Assembly: GCA_947476925.1 (NCBI GenBank)
Contig: CANJSF010000010.1
Coordinates: 57,350 to 121,349, forward strand
From: Rhodospirillaceae bacterium
Lineage (GTDB): Bacteria; Pseudomonadota; Alphaproteobacteria; Rhodospirillales; Rhodospirillaceae
Direction of reading: 5' to 3'
Length of the DNA stretch: 64,000 nt
Shown: one piece after another, positions 25,812-35,589 of the stretch
Numbering within the stretch: the stretch's first letter is position 1
How the letters are laid out: every line of letters starts with the position of its first letter
Translations under genes and position numbers: made by a program
The notes under the pieces: generated by a model
Seen by the model: only the letters and a program-made list of their open reading frames with translations
What the model was told of the DNA's origin: nothing
Databases searched by the model: none

Positions 25812-26210
25812 ATGCCACTCAAGTTGACCCTCAAACCAAACGAAAAAGTACTGATCGGTACGGCGGTTATCGCCAATGGTCCGGTCAAGACCGAGTTTGT
25901 GGTGCTCAACCGGGTTCCGGTTGTTCGGGAAAAAGATATCATTACCGAGGAAAAGGCCGACACCTTCGGCAAGAAGCTCTATAACGTCATTCTCAATATG
26001 TATATCAATCCGGCCCGGGAAAAAGATTATCATGGCATCTACTTTGCACTCATGAGAGAAATGATTGTGATGCCGATGGACCCTCGTGCAATTGATTTGA
26101 TGGTTGAGATTTCACAAAATATCTTGGGCGGTGATCACTACCGAGCACTCAAACTCTGCCGACAGTTGCTCAAGTACGAAGCGGAGGCGATGGCCAATGT
26201 CAAAGGATAA
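25812..26210 (+). CDS. flbT: Flagellar biosynthesis repressor FlbT
   Basis: 132 aa, normal length. Family motifs are LTLKPNEKVLIGTAVIANGP, a REKDIITEEKADTFGKKLY segment and a helical C-terminus (YRALKLCRQLLKYEAEAM). In Caulobacter FlbT binds flagellin mRNA leaders and regulates their translation and stability. The gene directly follows the flagellin array and overlaps flaF by 14 bp, giving the usual flagellin-flbT-flaF arrangement. Confidence 0.95.
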   Translation: MPLKLTLKPNEKVLIGTAVIANGPVKTEFVVLNRVPVVREKDIITEEKADTFGKKLYNVILNMYINPAREKDYHGIYFALMREMIVMPMDPRAIDLMVEISQNILGGDHYRALKLCRQLLKYEAEAMANVKG

Positions 26211-26622
26211 AATTGGCGCTTATCAGCAGCAGCAAAAGCGTAACTTAACGCCGCGCGAAGTCGAGGCTATGGCCTTTACGAAGGCTGCCTTATTGCTGGA
26301 AGAAGCCAAGGGGAAGTCTAAGAACGTTGATGAGTATGCAAAAGCGCTGCGCTTCAACCATCTGCTATGGACGATTATCCAAGCCGATCTCACCGACCCC
26401 GAAAATCAATTGCCCGACGAAATTAAGGCCAACGTGATGAGCCTGAGCATCTTCGTCGACAAGCAAACCACCAAAGCATTGCGGTCCAGCGAGCCACGTG
26501 AGTTAGATATCTTGATCACCATAAACCGTAACCTCGCGGCCGGCCTGCGCACCAACTCTGTGACCGCTCAAGCAGGCGTTGCGCCAGCCGAAGTGACCCA
26601 GACGCGCCCAGATCCCGTCTAA
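26197..26622 (+). CDS. flaF: Flagellar biosynthesis regulator FlaF
   Basis: 141 aa from ATG 26197, which overlaps the end of flbT. GGAGG lies about 10 bases upstream. The family core is present: ALRFNHLLWTIIQADLTDPE, NQLPDEIKANVMSLSIFVDK and a final LITINRNLAAGL. FlaF works with FlbT and binds flagellin, promoting its synthesis and secretion in alphaproteobacteria. A second, more divergent FlaF-family gene lies at 38741-39094. Confidence 0.94.
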   Translation: MSKDKIGAYQQQQKRNLTPREVEAMAFTKAALLLEEAKGKSKNVDEYAKALRFNHLLWTIIQADLTDPENQLPDEIKANVMSLSIFVDKQTTKALRSSEPRELDILITINRNLAAGLRTNSVTAQAGVAPAEVTQTRPDPV

Positions 26623-26676
26623 GTTTACAGTCATTGGGGGTTGACGAAGGCGCGGCCCTTCCGTCAATCTTTTCGC

Positions 26677-29454
26677 ATGAACCAGCCCTCCGGTCCCGCG
26701 CCATTGCTGCAAAATGCGCTGCGGTTTCTTGAGGCCAGCGATTTCAATGCCGCACTTATTCTGGTCGACACCCACATTGCCAAAGCGCCTGCCGACGCCG
26801 AGGCCCACAATATTCTTGGTTTGATCGAGCAACGGCAAGGCCGAGGCCAAGCCGCTGTTGATGCCTTTCAGAAAGCCAGAGACCTGGCGCCGTTAGCTGT
26901 GCTTTACACCATCAATTACGCGCTAGCAGCAGCCGATCTGGGGCAGGGGGGCGACGGATTGCTCGCGCTTGAGAACCTGCTGCAACTCCACCCTGGCCAT
27001 TGCGATGCCCTGCTCGCTCGCGCGCTGGTATTGCAAAAATTGGGTCGTTTGGAGGACGCTATTGCCGGGGTCAGGATGGCAACAGTATTCCATCGTGAGT
27101 CGGCCCGCGCTCGGAAAATGATGGGGAGCATGTTGTTGCGCGCTCGCCGTCCAGCTGAAGCAATCGAGCCTTTATCTGAAGCCATACGTCTCGATCCCAC
27201 ATCGGTCGAGGCCTTGGTTAACCTTGGTGTTGCGCAGCGAGACATTGGTGACCTCGGTGCGGCTGAGCTGAGTTACCGCAAAGCTTTAGAGCTGGCACCC
27301 AACGATGCCATTGCGCGCAATAATCTTGGAAATGTCTTATCGGCGGATCGCCGACATGACGAAGCCCAAGAGCAGTATCGCCGCGCGATTGATCTGAATC
27401 CCAGTTACGCCGAGGCCAAAGCTAATCTGGGTAATACGCTTCGTGATTTAGGCCGTGTCGACGAGGCTGTCGCACATATGGCGCTCGCCGCGGCAGAACA
27501 TCCCGATCACGCCGGTGTACTAAACGCGTATGGCAACACTCTACGCATTGCCGAGAAATTCGATGAAGCCGTCGACGTCTTGCGCCGCGCATTAGTCATT
27601 AGCCCGGACTCGGCAGAGGTTCATAATAACCTCGGGCTCGTGCTGACATTGAAAAACAAATGGGTTGAGGCTGAGAGCCACTTTCATGCGGCAGTCGCGG
27701 CTCGCCCTGATATGGCTGTGATTTGTAACAACCATGGCGCGCTGCTATTGCGCATGTTTCGTTTCGAAGACGCCGTGAAGGCTCTGGGCATCGCCATCGC
27801 GCGTGATCCCAATTACGAAGAAGCTATGTGCAACTTGGGTGTGGCGCATTACATGCTGGGCCAGGCTGATGAAGCCATCGCCATCTACTCGCGCGTTGTC
27901 GAGCGCAGTCCGAACAATGCATTTGCACGCTTTGGGTTGGCGAGCACACTTCTCGAGGATCAGCGGCTCGCTGCGGCTGAAGAACAGATTCGCATAGCGA
28001 TTGCCATCGACCCTGACAATGCGATGGCCCACAATACTTTGGGTGTGCTGTTGCTTGATCAGCATTTTATTACGCCAGCCCGACAAGCAATGAAGTCGGC
28101 GGCCGATAAAAACACCATCTCCGCACCTGTATTTTATTCCAATTATGCGTTCGCCAGTCTTTATGAACCTGACATCACAAACGATGAGGTCTTCAAGATT
28201 CAGACTGAGTTTGCAAGGCGGTTTGCCTCTCCGATCCCCGATGAAAGCAAGCCCCACGCAAATCCGCGTGATCCGAATAGGAAAATAACGCTCGCATACA
28301 TGTCGTCGGACTTCCGCACGCACTCGGTCGCGTACTTCTTCGAAGCCCTGATGGAAAAACATGACAGATCGACATTCAAAATCGTGCTGTATTCAAATAC
28401 TTCGCGGCGCGATCGTGTCACGGAAGAGTTGAAGAAGGCTTCCGACCTGTGGGTGGAAACGGTTGGCCTTACCGACGATGTTTTTGCTTCGCGCATTCGC
28501 GATGATCAGGTTGATGTTCTGGTCGACCTGGGTGGACACACGTCTGGAAATCGCATGCCTGTTGCCGCGCGCGGCGCGGCGCCAGTGCAAATTGCCTACC
28601 TTGGTTATCCAGAAACGACGGGCGTGTCTGCCATTGGGTATCGCCTCAGTGACGCACAAGCAGACCCGCCAGGTCATGCGGATCGCCTGAGCGCAGAAAA
28701 AATTATTCGTTTGCCAGATTGCTTTCATTGCTACCGGCCGCACGGCAAAGCTCCGGAGCCGGCCGATGCGCCGCATCTGACTAAAGGTTATGTCACTTTC
28801 GCTTCGTTTAACGTGCTGCCCAAAGTGAATGATCGCACCATTGCGGCGTGGAGCGAGATTATGAAAGCTGTGCCGGGGTCGCGCTTTTATATTAAATGCA
28901 AGCAACTTCGCGAACCGCTGGTGCAGGGCCGTATCCGGGATGATTTCGCTCGTTATGGTGTTGATCCCGCGCGCATCGATATGGAGTCTTTCGTGCCCTC
29001 CGTTCACGATCATTTATCGCAGTATGGATTGGTCGATCTTGCGCTCGATACCTTTCCCTACAACGGCACCACGACAACCTGCGAAGCGATGTGGATGGGC
29101 GTGCCCGTGTTGACGGCAGTCGGCAACAATCATCGAAGCCGCGTGGGACTAAGCCTGATCCATGCGCTTGGTTTGGCATCCGAACTAGCGGCCCCCAGCA
29201 TTGATGAGTACATCCGTCGCGCAATCGCCTGGGGGAAGGCCCCGCGGTTTTTGGCGGAAATCCGCCATAAATTGCGGCCTCGAATGGCGGCCTCGCCGTT
29301 ACGTGATGAGGTTGGATTTACGCGTAACATAGAAAAAGTTTACCGCGACTTGTGGCGGCAATGGTGCGTAGGCCCGCAGACGTTTGAGTTTAAACCCGCG
29401 CCGGAACTCCGCCCCGAGGATTCTATCCAGGGCGTTGTGGTTCGTACTTTCTGA
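26677..29454 (+). CDS. Large TPR-SPINDLY/O-GlcNAc transferase-like (GT41) protein
   Basis: About 925 aa from ATG 26677 (a TTG at 26641 would add 12 residues). Some 14 TPRs cover residues 15-510 (SVEALVNLGVAQRDIGDLGA, AIARNNLGNVLSADRRHDEA, AEVHNNLGLVLTLKNKWVEA). The GT41 domain follows: LAYMSSDFRTHSVAYFFEAL, the histidine motif LGGHTSGNRMPVAARGAAPV, AYLGYPETTGVSAIGYRLSD and ALDTFPYNGTTTTCEAMWMG. The TPR superhelix is long enough to hold an extended polypeptide such as flagellin. It lies 54 bp after flaF and 6 bp before another GT41 gene. Protein O-glycosylation of flagellin is the likely role, by family and context. Confidence 0.93.
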   Translation: MNQPSGPAPLLQNALRFLEASDFNAALILVDTHIAKAPADAEAHNILGLIEQRQGRGQAAVDAFQKARDLAPLAVLYTINYALAAADLGQGGDGLLALENLLQLHPGHCDALLARALVLQKLGRLEDAIAGVRMATVFHRESARARKMMGSMLLRARRPAEAIEPLSEAIRLDPTSVEALVNLGVAQRDIGDLGAAELSYRKALELAPNDAIARNNLGNVLSADRRHDEAQEQYRRAIDLNPSYAEAKANLGNTLRDLGRVDEAVAHMALAAAEHPDHAGVLNAYGNTLRIAEKFDEAVDVLRRALVISPDSAEVHNNLGLVLTLKNKWVEAESHFHAAVAARPDMAVICNNHGALLLRMFRFEDAVKALGIAIARDPNYEEAMCNLGVAHYMLGQADEAIAIYSRVVERSPNNAFARFGLASTLLEDQRLAAAEEQIRIAIAIDPDNAMAHNTLGVLLLDQHFITPARQAMKSAADKNTISAPVFYSNYAFASLYEPDITNDEVFKIQTEFARRFASPIPDESKPHANPRDPNRKITLAYMSSDFRTHSVAYFFEALMEKHDRSTFKIVLYSNTSRRDRVTEELKKASDLWVETVGLTDDVFASRIRDDQVDVLVDLGGHTSGNRMPVAARGAAPVQIAYLGYPETTGVSAIGYRLSDAQADPPGHADRLSAEKIIRLPDCFHCYRPHGKAPEPADAPHLTKGYVTFASFNVLPKVNDRTIAAWSEIMKAVPGSRFYIKCKQLREPLVQGRIRDDFARYGVDPARIDMESFVPSVHDHLSQYGLVDLALDTFPYNGTTTTCEAMWMGVPVLTAVGNNHRSRVGLSLIHALGLASELAAPSIDEYIRRAIAWGKAPRFLAEIRHKLRPRMAASPLRDEVGFTRNIEKVYRDLWRQWCVGPQTFEFKPAPELRPEDSIQGVVVRTF

Positions 29455-29460
29455 CGCGCC

Positions 29461-31215
29461 ATGGATTCATCCATTCAGCTCAATCTCGCGCAAAAGCACT
29501 TCGAGGCCGGCTTCCCCGACGAGGCGTGGCGCATTGTCAAAGTTTTGATCGCGGCACCTGATGCAAGCCAATTGGCTGTGACGTTAGCTGTGACTCTGCG
29601 ATTGGCCGCCGGTGCGTTTGATGATGTTGTGGTCCTGTGTCGCCGCCTCTTGTCGCAGAACCCCAATGATCCGGAGGCTTGGAACAACCTTGGTCAGGCA
29701 CTCGATCAACTGGCGCAACCGAATGAAGCAATAGCGGCCTTTGAGCGGAGTGTTGCATTGTCCGCCAGCAATTCATCGGCCTACAATAATCTTGGTGTCG
29801 TGTTGTCGGGCCAAGGCAGGTTTGCAGCCGCAGCAACGGCTTTCTCATCGGCGTTAAAGCATGACCCTAAAAATGTTGCGGCACTCGTCAACCTTGGGGT
29901 CGCTCTCGTGGAACGCGGGGATGTTGCGCAGGGGCTACAACAGTTCGAGCAAGCTCTTTCTCTTGATCCCGGAAATCAAGCCGCTCATGACAATCGCCTG
30001 TTTGCGATTCACAACATAGTTGACGACCCCAAAATATTGTTTGAGAAGCATCGCGCCTGGGGACGTGGAATTGAGCAATCTGCGGTCGCCAAGGTTTTTG
30101 CGAATACGCGCCAGCCTGATCGACGGCTTCGCGTAGGCTACGTCTCGCCAGATTTTCGCCAGCATTCGGTTGCCTTCTTTGTTGAATCACTGCTGCAAGA
30201 ACACGACCGCAACTCTTATGCTATCTATTGTTACTCGCAGGTGGCTTGGCCTGACACAACCACAGCGCGTTTCAAGAAATTGGCCGACCATTGGTGCGAT
30301 GTTCGCAATCTTTCGACAGAAGCAACTGTCGATCAGATCATAAGCGATCAGATTGACATCCTGGTCGATCTCGCCGGGCATACCATGGGGAATCGACTTG
30401 ATGTGTTTGCTCAGCGCGCAGCTCCCATCCAACTGTCCGCCATTGGATATCCAGGGACGACAGGCTTGATCCACATTGATGGGCGGCTCAGTGATGCCGG
30501 CGCTGATTTACCAGCCAATGACACTTATAGCTCGGAATCGGTGATCCGCCTGCCAAGATCGATGCACTGCTACTCACCGCCGCCATTTGCGCCAGGCACT
30601 AACGCGTTGCCGTACCACAACGAAGGAGTTGTGACGTTTGGCTCGTTCAACAAGCTTGCGAAAATCTCAGATCCGACCATCAAGGTGTGGTCTGACGTGC
30701 TAAAGGCAGTGCCAAAGTCGCGGCTACTGATCAAAACCAAACCGCTTGCCGAGACTGCAACGCAGTCGGCGCTGGCGGCAAAATTTGCGGCTTTTGGCAT
30801 TGAGGAAGATCGGTTGGAGTTGTGCGGCTGGAACCCTGACGATGAGGGCCATTTGGCAACTTACCATCGCGTGGATATTGCGCTTGATACCTACCCCTAT
30901 AACGGCACGACCACGACGTGCGAGGCCCTATGGATGGGTGTGCCGGTCATTACTTTGGCTGGGCAAACACACGCTAGCCGGGTCGGAGCAAGTCTATTGG
31001 AATCAGCGGGGGTGCCTGACTTGATCTGTGGATCACCCGATGAATTTGTCGCGTGCGCGGTGAAACTGAGCACAGAGCCCACGACGTTGGCCGCATTACG
31101 CGGTTCAATGCGACAGCGCGTAGCAACCTCCGCAATCTGCAATGCGAAAGCATACACGATCGACGTGGAAAGGGCGTACCGGGCGCTCTGGCAGCGCTAT
31201 TGCGCGTCAGTTTAG
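29461..31215 (+). CDS. TPR-SPINDLY/O-GlcNAc transferase-like (GT41) protein
   Basis: 584 aa. Four or so TPRs at residues 30-180 (DPEAWNNLGQALDQLAQPNE, SSAYNNLGVVLSGQGRFAAA, VAALVNLGVALVERGDVAQG) precede a complete GT41 domain with VGYVSPDFRQHSVAFFVESL, LAGHTMGNRLDVFAQRAAPI, SAIGYPGTTGLIHIDGRLSD and ALDTYPYNGTTTTCEALWMG. It starts 6 bp after the larger paralogue, so the two are cotranscribed, probably with flaF upstream. Its stop overlaps that of the convergent flgL by 4 bp. Confidence 0.93.
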   Translation: MDSSIQLNLAQKHFEAGFPDEAWRIVKVLIAAPDASQLAVTLAVTLRLAAGAFDDVVVLCRRLLSQNPNDPEAWNNLGQALDQLAQPNEAIAAFERSVALSASNSSAYNNLGVVLSGQGRFAAAATAFSSALKHDPKNVAALVNLGVALVERGDVAQGLQQFEQALSLDPGNQAAHDNRLFAIHNIVDDPKILFEKHRAWGRGIEQSAVAKVFANTRQPDRRLRVGYVSPDFRQHSVAFFVESLLQEHDRNSYAIYCYSQVAWPDTTTARFKKLADHWCDVRNLSTEATVDQIISDQIDILVDLAGHTMGNRLDVFAQRAAPIQLSAIGYPGTTGLIHIDGRLSDAGADLPANDTYSSESVIRLPRSMHCYSPPPFAPGTNALPYHNEGVVTFGSFNKLAKISDPTIKVWSDVLKAVPKSRLLIKTKPLAETATQSALAAKFAAFGIEEDRLELCGWNPDDEGHLATYHRVDIALDTYPYNGTTTTCEALWMGVPVITLAGQTHASRVGASLLESAGVPDLICGSPDEFVACAVKLSTEPTTLAALRGSMRQRVATSAICNAKAYTIDVERAYRALWQRYCASV

Positions 31216-32768
31216 AGGTAGTTGACCAACGATAGCTGCTGAACCTTAGACAGCGTCGCAAACGAAATGTTCAATGATCGAATGTCGTCATTCAACTTGA
31301 CGGCTGCTTCAGTGGGGTCAACGTTTTCAATTTCGATCTGACGCACTTCCAAAAAAGCTGAAAACTGCTTCTGGTCATCTTTGGCATCGGCCAGAACTTT
31401 TTGATTGATGCCAAGACGGTTTTGAACGAGTTGCAAATCGCTCGGAAGTTCACCCGAACGGTTAGAATGCTCAATGGCATCGTTGATGAGGGCCAACGCA
31501 TCCACGGCGCGTTTTTGATTGTTAATAAGATCCCCTTGCGTAATTTGGCCAAGGGCTCTGATCGCTTTCTCAAAAGCAGGGTCAAGGCCGTTAACGCCGA
31601 ATTTGATTGTCCGAGTTTCACTCACGCGGTGTTCGGTTTCAAGTTTGTCGCCAAGATAGTAGGGGCGAGTTTCGAAATTCACAGTCTCCGGCGTGGTATT
31701 AGGTACTTGGCCCGAAACAAAGATCCGGCTGCCGTCGAAAACAGCCCCGGTGAAGGGAGCTGCGGCTTGTTCAGCATTCGTCGGCCAGCGCACGGTATAG
31801 GCGCCGTTATTGTTGTTGCCCGAGCCCGTCATGTAAATCGTGGTGCCATTGGGCGGCACGCGGCGCATGATCACCCCGGCCGCTGCTAAGTCGGTGCCTG
31901 CGGTGACGTTCTGGTCCACGGTCAAGGTCCGACCGTCGCCCGAAACACCAGTCACTGTGAAAACGCCGTTATTGCCGCTTGTGAGATCAAGCGTGAAAGT
32001 TTGCCCGACTTCGAGGTTGCTAAACGCTCCTGGCACCGACGACGTGATGGTCCCATTGGCACCTGAATTGGCGAAGGTCAAATCGCCAAAGCTAGTTGAA
32101 TCGGCGGTCGCGGTTACAAAGTTGCCAGCGGCGGCGTCGATTTGCGTCACATCGGTCGCAGGGGTGCCGTAAGAAAGGTTAGTGTAAGCTGTCACGCCAA
32201 CATTATCGAAGCTTGCTTGAACCAGCTGTGCGGCGCGCGTCTTTGGGTATGTGACATCTACGCCGTCGTAAACTTTTTGGAACTCGGCCACGTTGCTGTA
32301 TGGCAAATCGACTGGCACATCGTTCGTCTTGCCGCCGCCAAAAACGTATTTCCCGTCAATTTTCAGGTTCAATGCGAACTTGATTTCGCTAAGGGCCGAA
32401 AAAGCTTTGTCCTGAATATCACTTACCGCGCTGACATCCTGTGGTGACTGATCGCGCAAGTCACGACCCGTAAAGCCGATCAGCTCTTGGCGAAGGCTGC
32501 GCATCACATCGTCAACCGACTTGACCGAAGTATTCATTGCCTTCAATGTGGTCTCAGCCGACGTATTGTTATTGATAAAACGGCCAATGCGGCTTTTCTC
32601 ATTCTCGATGTTTATCAGGCTGAATGAGTCCGAGGAAATGCCGGCGTAGTCTTGCGACTTCTTCTCAGTGCCAACCTGGGTCTGGCCATCAAAAACGCGC
32701 TTTTGCGTCTCCAACATGCGCGAGATCAGTGCTTGTTGATTGGCGAATGTTCCGATGCGGGTGACCAT
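31212..32768 (-). CDS. flgL: Flagellar hook-filament junction protein FlgL
   Basis: Forms the junction between hook-associated protein FlgK and the filament. It has a flagellin-like N-terminus (TRIGTFANQQALISRMLETQ, EKKSQDYAGISSDSFSLINI) and C-terminus (AAVKLNDDIRSLNISFATLS). At 518 aa it is longer than enteric FlgL (about 320 aa) because of a Gly/Thr/Asn-rich beta insertion in the middle (about residues 190-360). It lies 21 bp downstream of flgK and is last in the flgI-flgJ-flgN-flgK-flgL operon. Confidence 0.92.
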   Translation of the reverse strand: MVTRIGTFANQQALISRMLETQKRVFDGQTQVGTEKKSQDYAGISSDSFSLINIENEKSRIGRFINNNTSAETTLKAMNTSVKSVDDVMRSLRQELIGFTGRDLRDQSPQDVSAVSDIQDKAFSALSEIKFALNLKIDGKYVFGGGKTNDVPVDLPYSNVAEFQKVYDGVDVTYPKTRAAQLVQASFDNVGVTAYTNLSYGTPATDVTQIDAAAGNFVTATADSTSFGDLTFANSGANGTITSSVPGAFSNLEVGQTFTLDLTSGNNGVFTVTGVSGDGRTLTVDQNVTAGTDLAAAGVIMRRVPPNGTTIYMTGSGNNNNGAYTVRWPTNAEQAAAPFTGAVFDGSRIFVSGQVPNTTPETVNFETRPYYLGDKLETEHRVSETRTIKFGVNGLDPAFEKAIRALGQITQGDLINNQKRAVDALALINDAIEHSNRSGELPSDLQLVQNRLGINQKVLADAKDDQKQFSAFLEVRQIEIENVDPTEAAVKLNDDIRSLNISFATLSKVQQLSLVNYL

Positions 32769-32789
32769 ATCTGCGCTCCTGCTTTGGCG

Positions 32790-34976
32790 CTATTTGAGAA
32801 TGCTATTGAGTATGTCGAAGAGCTGCTGCGTGACCGAGATGACTTTGGCCGACGCCGCATACGTTTGCTGGAACACGAGCAAGTTCGACATTTCTTCGTC
32901 GAGATTGACGCCCGAAAGCTCTGAGTGCTTCAATTCCAGGGCCGTCTTTAGATCTGACTGGGATTGGTAATCAGTCTCGACGCTCGATAATTGAGTGGAA
33001 GCATTCGACACGATTGATGATGAATACTCAGCAAACGTAATGTTGCCGGACGTCAAAGATCCCGCCTGCTTGAACGAAACTTGCCCGCTCAACATTTTAG
33101 CAATTTCTTGGGCAACTTGGTTGTCACCGTTCGAAAGTTCATAGCGACCCGTGATGGGATCAAATTGGACGCGCCCGCGGCTAACGCGTGCTGGATTATC
33201 AACCAGGGTCTGATTCACACTCAATTTTGTCGCGATGCCGCTATCGGAAAAATTTAAACCCAAAGAATCGATAGCATCGTTGTTGTTGCCGGCAGCCTGC
33301 GTCACGACCAATTGCTCGCCCAACTCATGTTGAATGCGCAATTTAAAGCCGGACGCCTCCGGGATAACGTCGGCGCGGATGCGGCCCTGCAGAGTTGTGT
33401 TTTGGTTAATGCGGTCAGCAATTTGCTGCAACGAATCGCCAGGATTGACAGTGATCGAGCCGCCAGTGATGCCCGTTGGCGATGTTTGGTCGGCAAATTG
33501 AATTGTGCGCGAGCCGACAAGACTCAGGTTGTAGTTCCCGGGCTTGAAACTCGAGTCCCAGGTTGACAACTTTTGCTTGGTAACAAAGTAGTCGTTGAGT
33601 CCAAGGAAATTTGAGAACCCAGATACTGTTTGATCGTTGTTGCCGTCAGCATCTAGGTCAATGGACACGCTTACATCCTGCGCGGCGCTGCCCTTAACTG
33701 CTGTCGCTTCGTCACGAAAGGCGATCCCGAGACTATCGGTGCCGAGATTGATGGCGAACTTGCCATCCGTGTTCACCGTTACAGTGGCATTTGACAATTG
33801 GGTGTCTTGCGCACGCAGCCACGTTTCAAGCGACGACGCTAGCGAGTCGACTGTTCCGCCATTGGTGAAGTTGATGCCCGCCGGATCAAGCACCCGGCTA
33901 GAATATTTCTCAGCGCCGTCAGCGTCGTAAATCATGACGCGCGGCTCGCCGCCCGAGAACGTCAAGGTTTGTGCGGCGCTGTTCATGAATGTGCGCGTGC
34001 CGGTGGTTTGGTTCACCATTTGCGGGTAAGCGGTGCCGCGATTGTGAATCAGGTTCACTTCTTCCAGAAGGTTTCGGCCTAATTCGTCAACTTGCGCCTG
34101 CATGTCGGGTAAGGTTTTGTCGCGCAGTTCGACCAAAGCCGAGATTTTCCCCGACCTGATGCTGTTGGTAATGTCGCGCATGCCGGCGAAAATGCCATTG
34201 AAGTCGTCGCTGGCATAAGCATTGTCCGAGCTGACTTGAGTCAGCGCCGCATGGTTTGTCGCAACGGGCGAGCTTTCAAGCAAGGTTGTTCCGTCGGTTG
34301 TGAATACTGAGATCGACCCATTTGAATTTGCGAAGTATTGAATATCGATTAGGTCAGCGAGTTTGTTCAGCGCAACGTCACGTTTGTCTTCAAAGTCGCC
34401 ATTCGGGCGGTTGGTCGCTGACCCCAACGAAATTTGATCATTCAATTTTGCAATGGTGCTGAGTTGGTTGCCGATGTCGGTGATCGCGCGTTGAATTTCG
34501 CGGTCGGCATCAAGGCGCAGGCCTTGAATCGTCTTACTCATCGACGCCAATTGGTCTGCAACACGAACGCCCGCCTGAATTGACGCCAACTGCGAGGTCG
34601 ACTTGTCGGGCTCGGTGGCGAGCGTTTCCCACTCTTTCTGTAGTTCGTTAACCGTATGGCTGATCGTGTTGTCGCTAGACGTCGTGCCAAACAAGTCCTG
34701 CACGCGCTTGAGAAAAGCGTTCATTGCATCAAGATTGCCGAACTTCGAGCGTTCCTCACGGACATCGCGCAACAGGTTCTGATCGACGTTGTTGCGGATG
34801 GCGCCCAGTTCGACGCCAACGCCTGTACCATTCAAAACCCTCGATTTAGGCTCGAAGATTTTGCGTGTGTAGCCTTCGGTATTAACGTTTGCGATGTTGC
34901 TGGAAATTGTATTCAGGCCGGCCTGAGCTGTGCTCAGGCCAGAAACCGCCGAATTTAATGCATTAACCAAGCTCAT
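32790..34976 (-). CDS. flgK: Flagellar hook-associated protein 1 FlgK
   Basis: 728 aa. The N-terminal axial motif is SLVNALNSAVSGLSTAQAGL then ISSNIANVNTEGYTRKIFEP, and the C-terminal motif is GVNLDEEMSNLLVFQQTYAA then KVISVTQQLFDILNSIL. These are diagnostic for FlgK. The centre holds the beta-rich outer domains. Length is within the range for alphaproteobacteria. The FlgN-type chaperone gene lies 24 bp upstream and flgL 21 bp downstream. Confidence 0.96.
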   Translation of the reverse strand: MSLVNALNSAVSGLSTAQAGLNTISSNIANVNTEGYTRKIFEPKSRVLNGTGVGVELGAIRNNVDQNLLRDVREERSKFGNLDAMNAFLKRVQDLFGTTSSDNTISHTVNELQKEWETLATEPDKSTSQLASIQAGVRVADQLASMSKTIQGLRLDADREIQRAITDIGNQLSTIAKLNDQISLGSATNRPNGDFEDKRDVALNKLADLIDIQYFANSNGSISVFTTDGTTLLESSPVATNHAALTQVSSDNAYASDDFNGIFAGMRDITNSIRSGKISALVELRDKTLPDMQAQVDELGRNLLEEVNLIHNRGTAYPQMVNQTTGTRTFMNSAAQTLTFSGGEPRVMIYDADGAEKYSSRVLDPAGINFTNGGTVDSLASSLETWLRAQDTQLSNATVTVNTDGKFAINLGTDSLGIAFRDEATAVKGSAAQDVSVSIDLDADGNNDQTVSGFSNFLGLNDYFVTKQKLSTWDSSFKPGNYNLSLVGSRTIQFADQTSPTGITGGSITVNPGDSLQQIADRINQNTTLQGRIRADVIPEASGFKLRIQHELGEQLVVTQAAGNNNDAIDSLGLNFSDSGIATKLSVNQTLVDNPARVSRGRVQFDPITGRYELSNGDNQVAQEIAKMLSGQVSFKQAGSLTSGNITFAEYSSSIVSNASTQLSSVETDYQSQSDLKTALELKHSELSGVNLDEEMSNLLVFQQTYAASAKVISVTQQLFDILNSILK

Positions 34977-35000
34977 ATCGACAGCTCCCGAACGTCCACG

Positions 35001-35573
35001 CTACATCGTCTGGTTAAAGCTAACGGCCAGATTGCGCTTGACGGATGTGTAACCGCTAAGCGCGCCTTGCTTCGAATACGATGCGGACTGCTTCTCTTGT
35101 TTTTCTTTCACGGCTTCGACGACCGCCTTTAGAAATTTATTGATTGTCGAAATGTTGGCCTTCAAAAGGCTCGCGTTCTCGGTCATCAATTCTGACAGAC
35201 GAACCGAGGCCTGGGTCAGCGCGGTACGTTTGCTAACCTCAAGCGACTTCAATGATGCCGGGTCCCGGTGAACGGCATTCATGTGCTGCTGATATAGCCG
35301 TGCCAGTTGTTCTTTGCGTTCGCCCAAGGCTTTGACTTCGGCATTTTTGTGGCGCTTCAACGCCAAGTTTTCCTTAGTCAAAACGTCGGATAGCTGACGA
35401 ATCACAAGCAATAGTTCATCGCCACGATTGGCATTGCCTGTCATAGGATTTTGGGTTTGATTTTGCTGCCCTGGCCGCGAAGGAGCGGTTCGCGACACAC
35501 CTTGGGGCGGCGTGGCGATGCGCTCGGGCTGCGGCCGAGTGGGTTGTGCTGGGCTTCGGGGCATCATGTTCAT
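35001..35573 (-). CDS. flgN: FlgN-like flagellar export chaperone
   Basis: 190 aa from ATG 35573. The first 60 residues are Pro/Gln/Arg-rich and look disordered. Residues about 75-175 form long helices (ELLLVIRQLSDVLTKENLAL, LKRHKNAEVKALGERKEQLA) as in FlgN, the chaperone of FlgK and FlgL. The position directly upstream of flgK supports this. Sequence similarity within the family is low, so the call relies on context and helical pattern. Confidence 0.75.
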   Translation of the reverse strand: MNMMPRSPAQPTRPQPERIATPPQGVSRTAPSRPGQQNQTQNPMTGNANRGDELLLVIRQLSDVLTKENLALKRHKNAEVKALGERKEQLARLYQQHMNAVHRDPASLKSLEVSKRTALTQASVRLSELMTENASLLKANISTINKFLKAVVEAVKEKQEKQSASYSKQGALSGYTSVKRNLAVSFNQTM

Positions 35574-35589
35574 GGTGTTCGATCCAATC

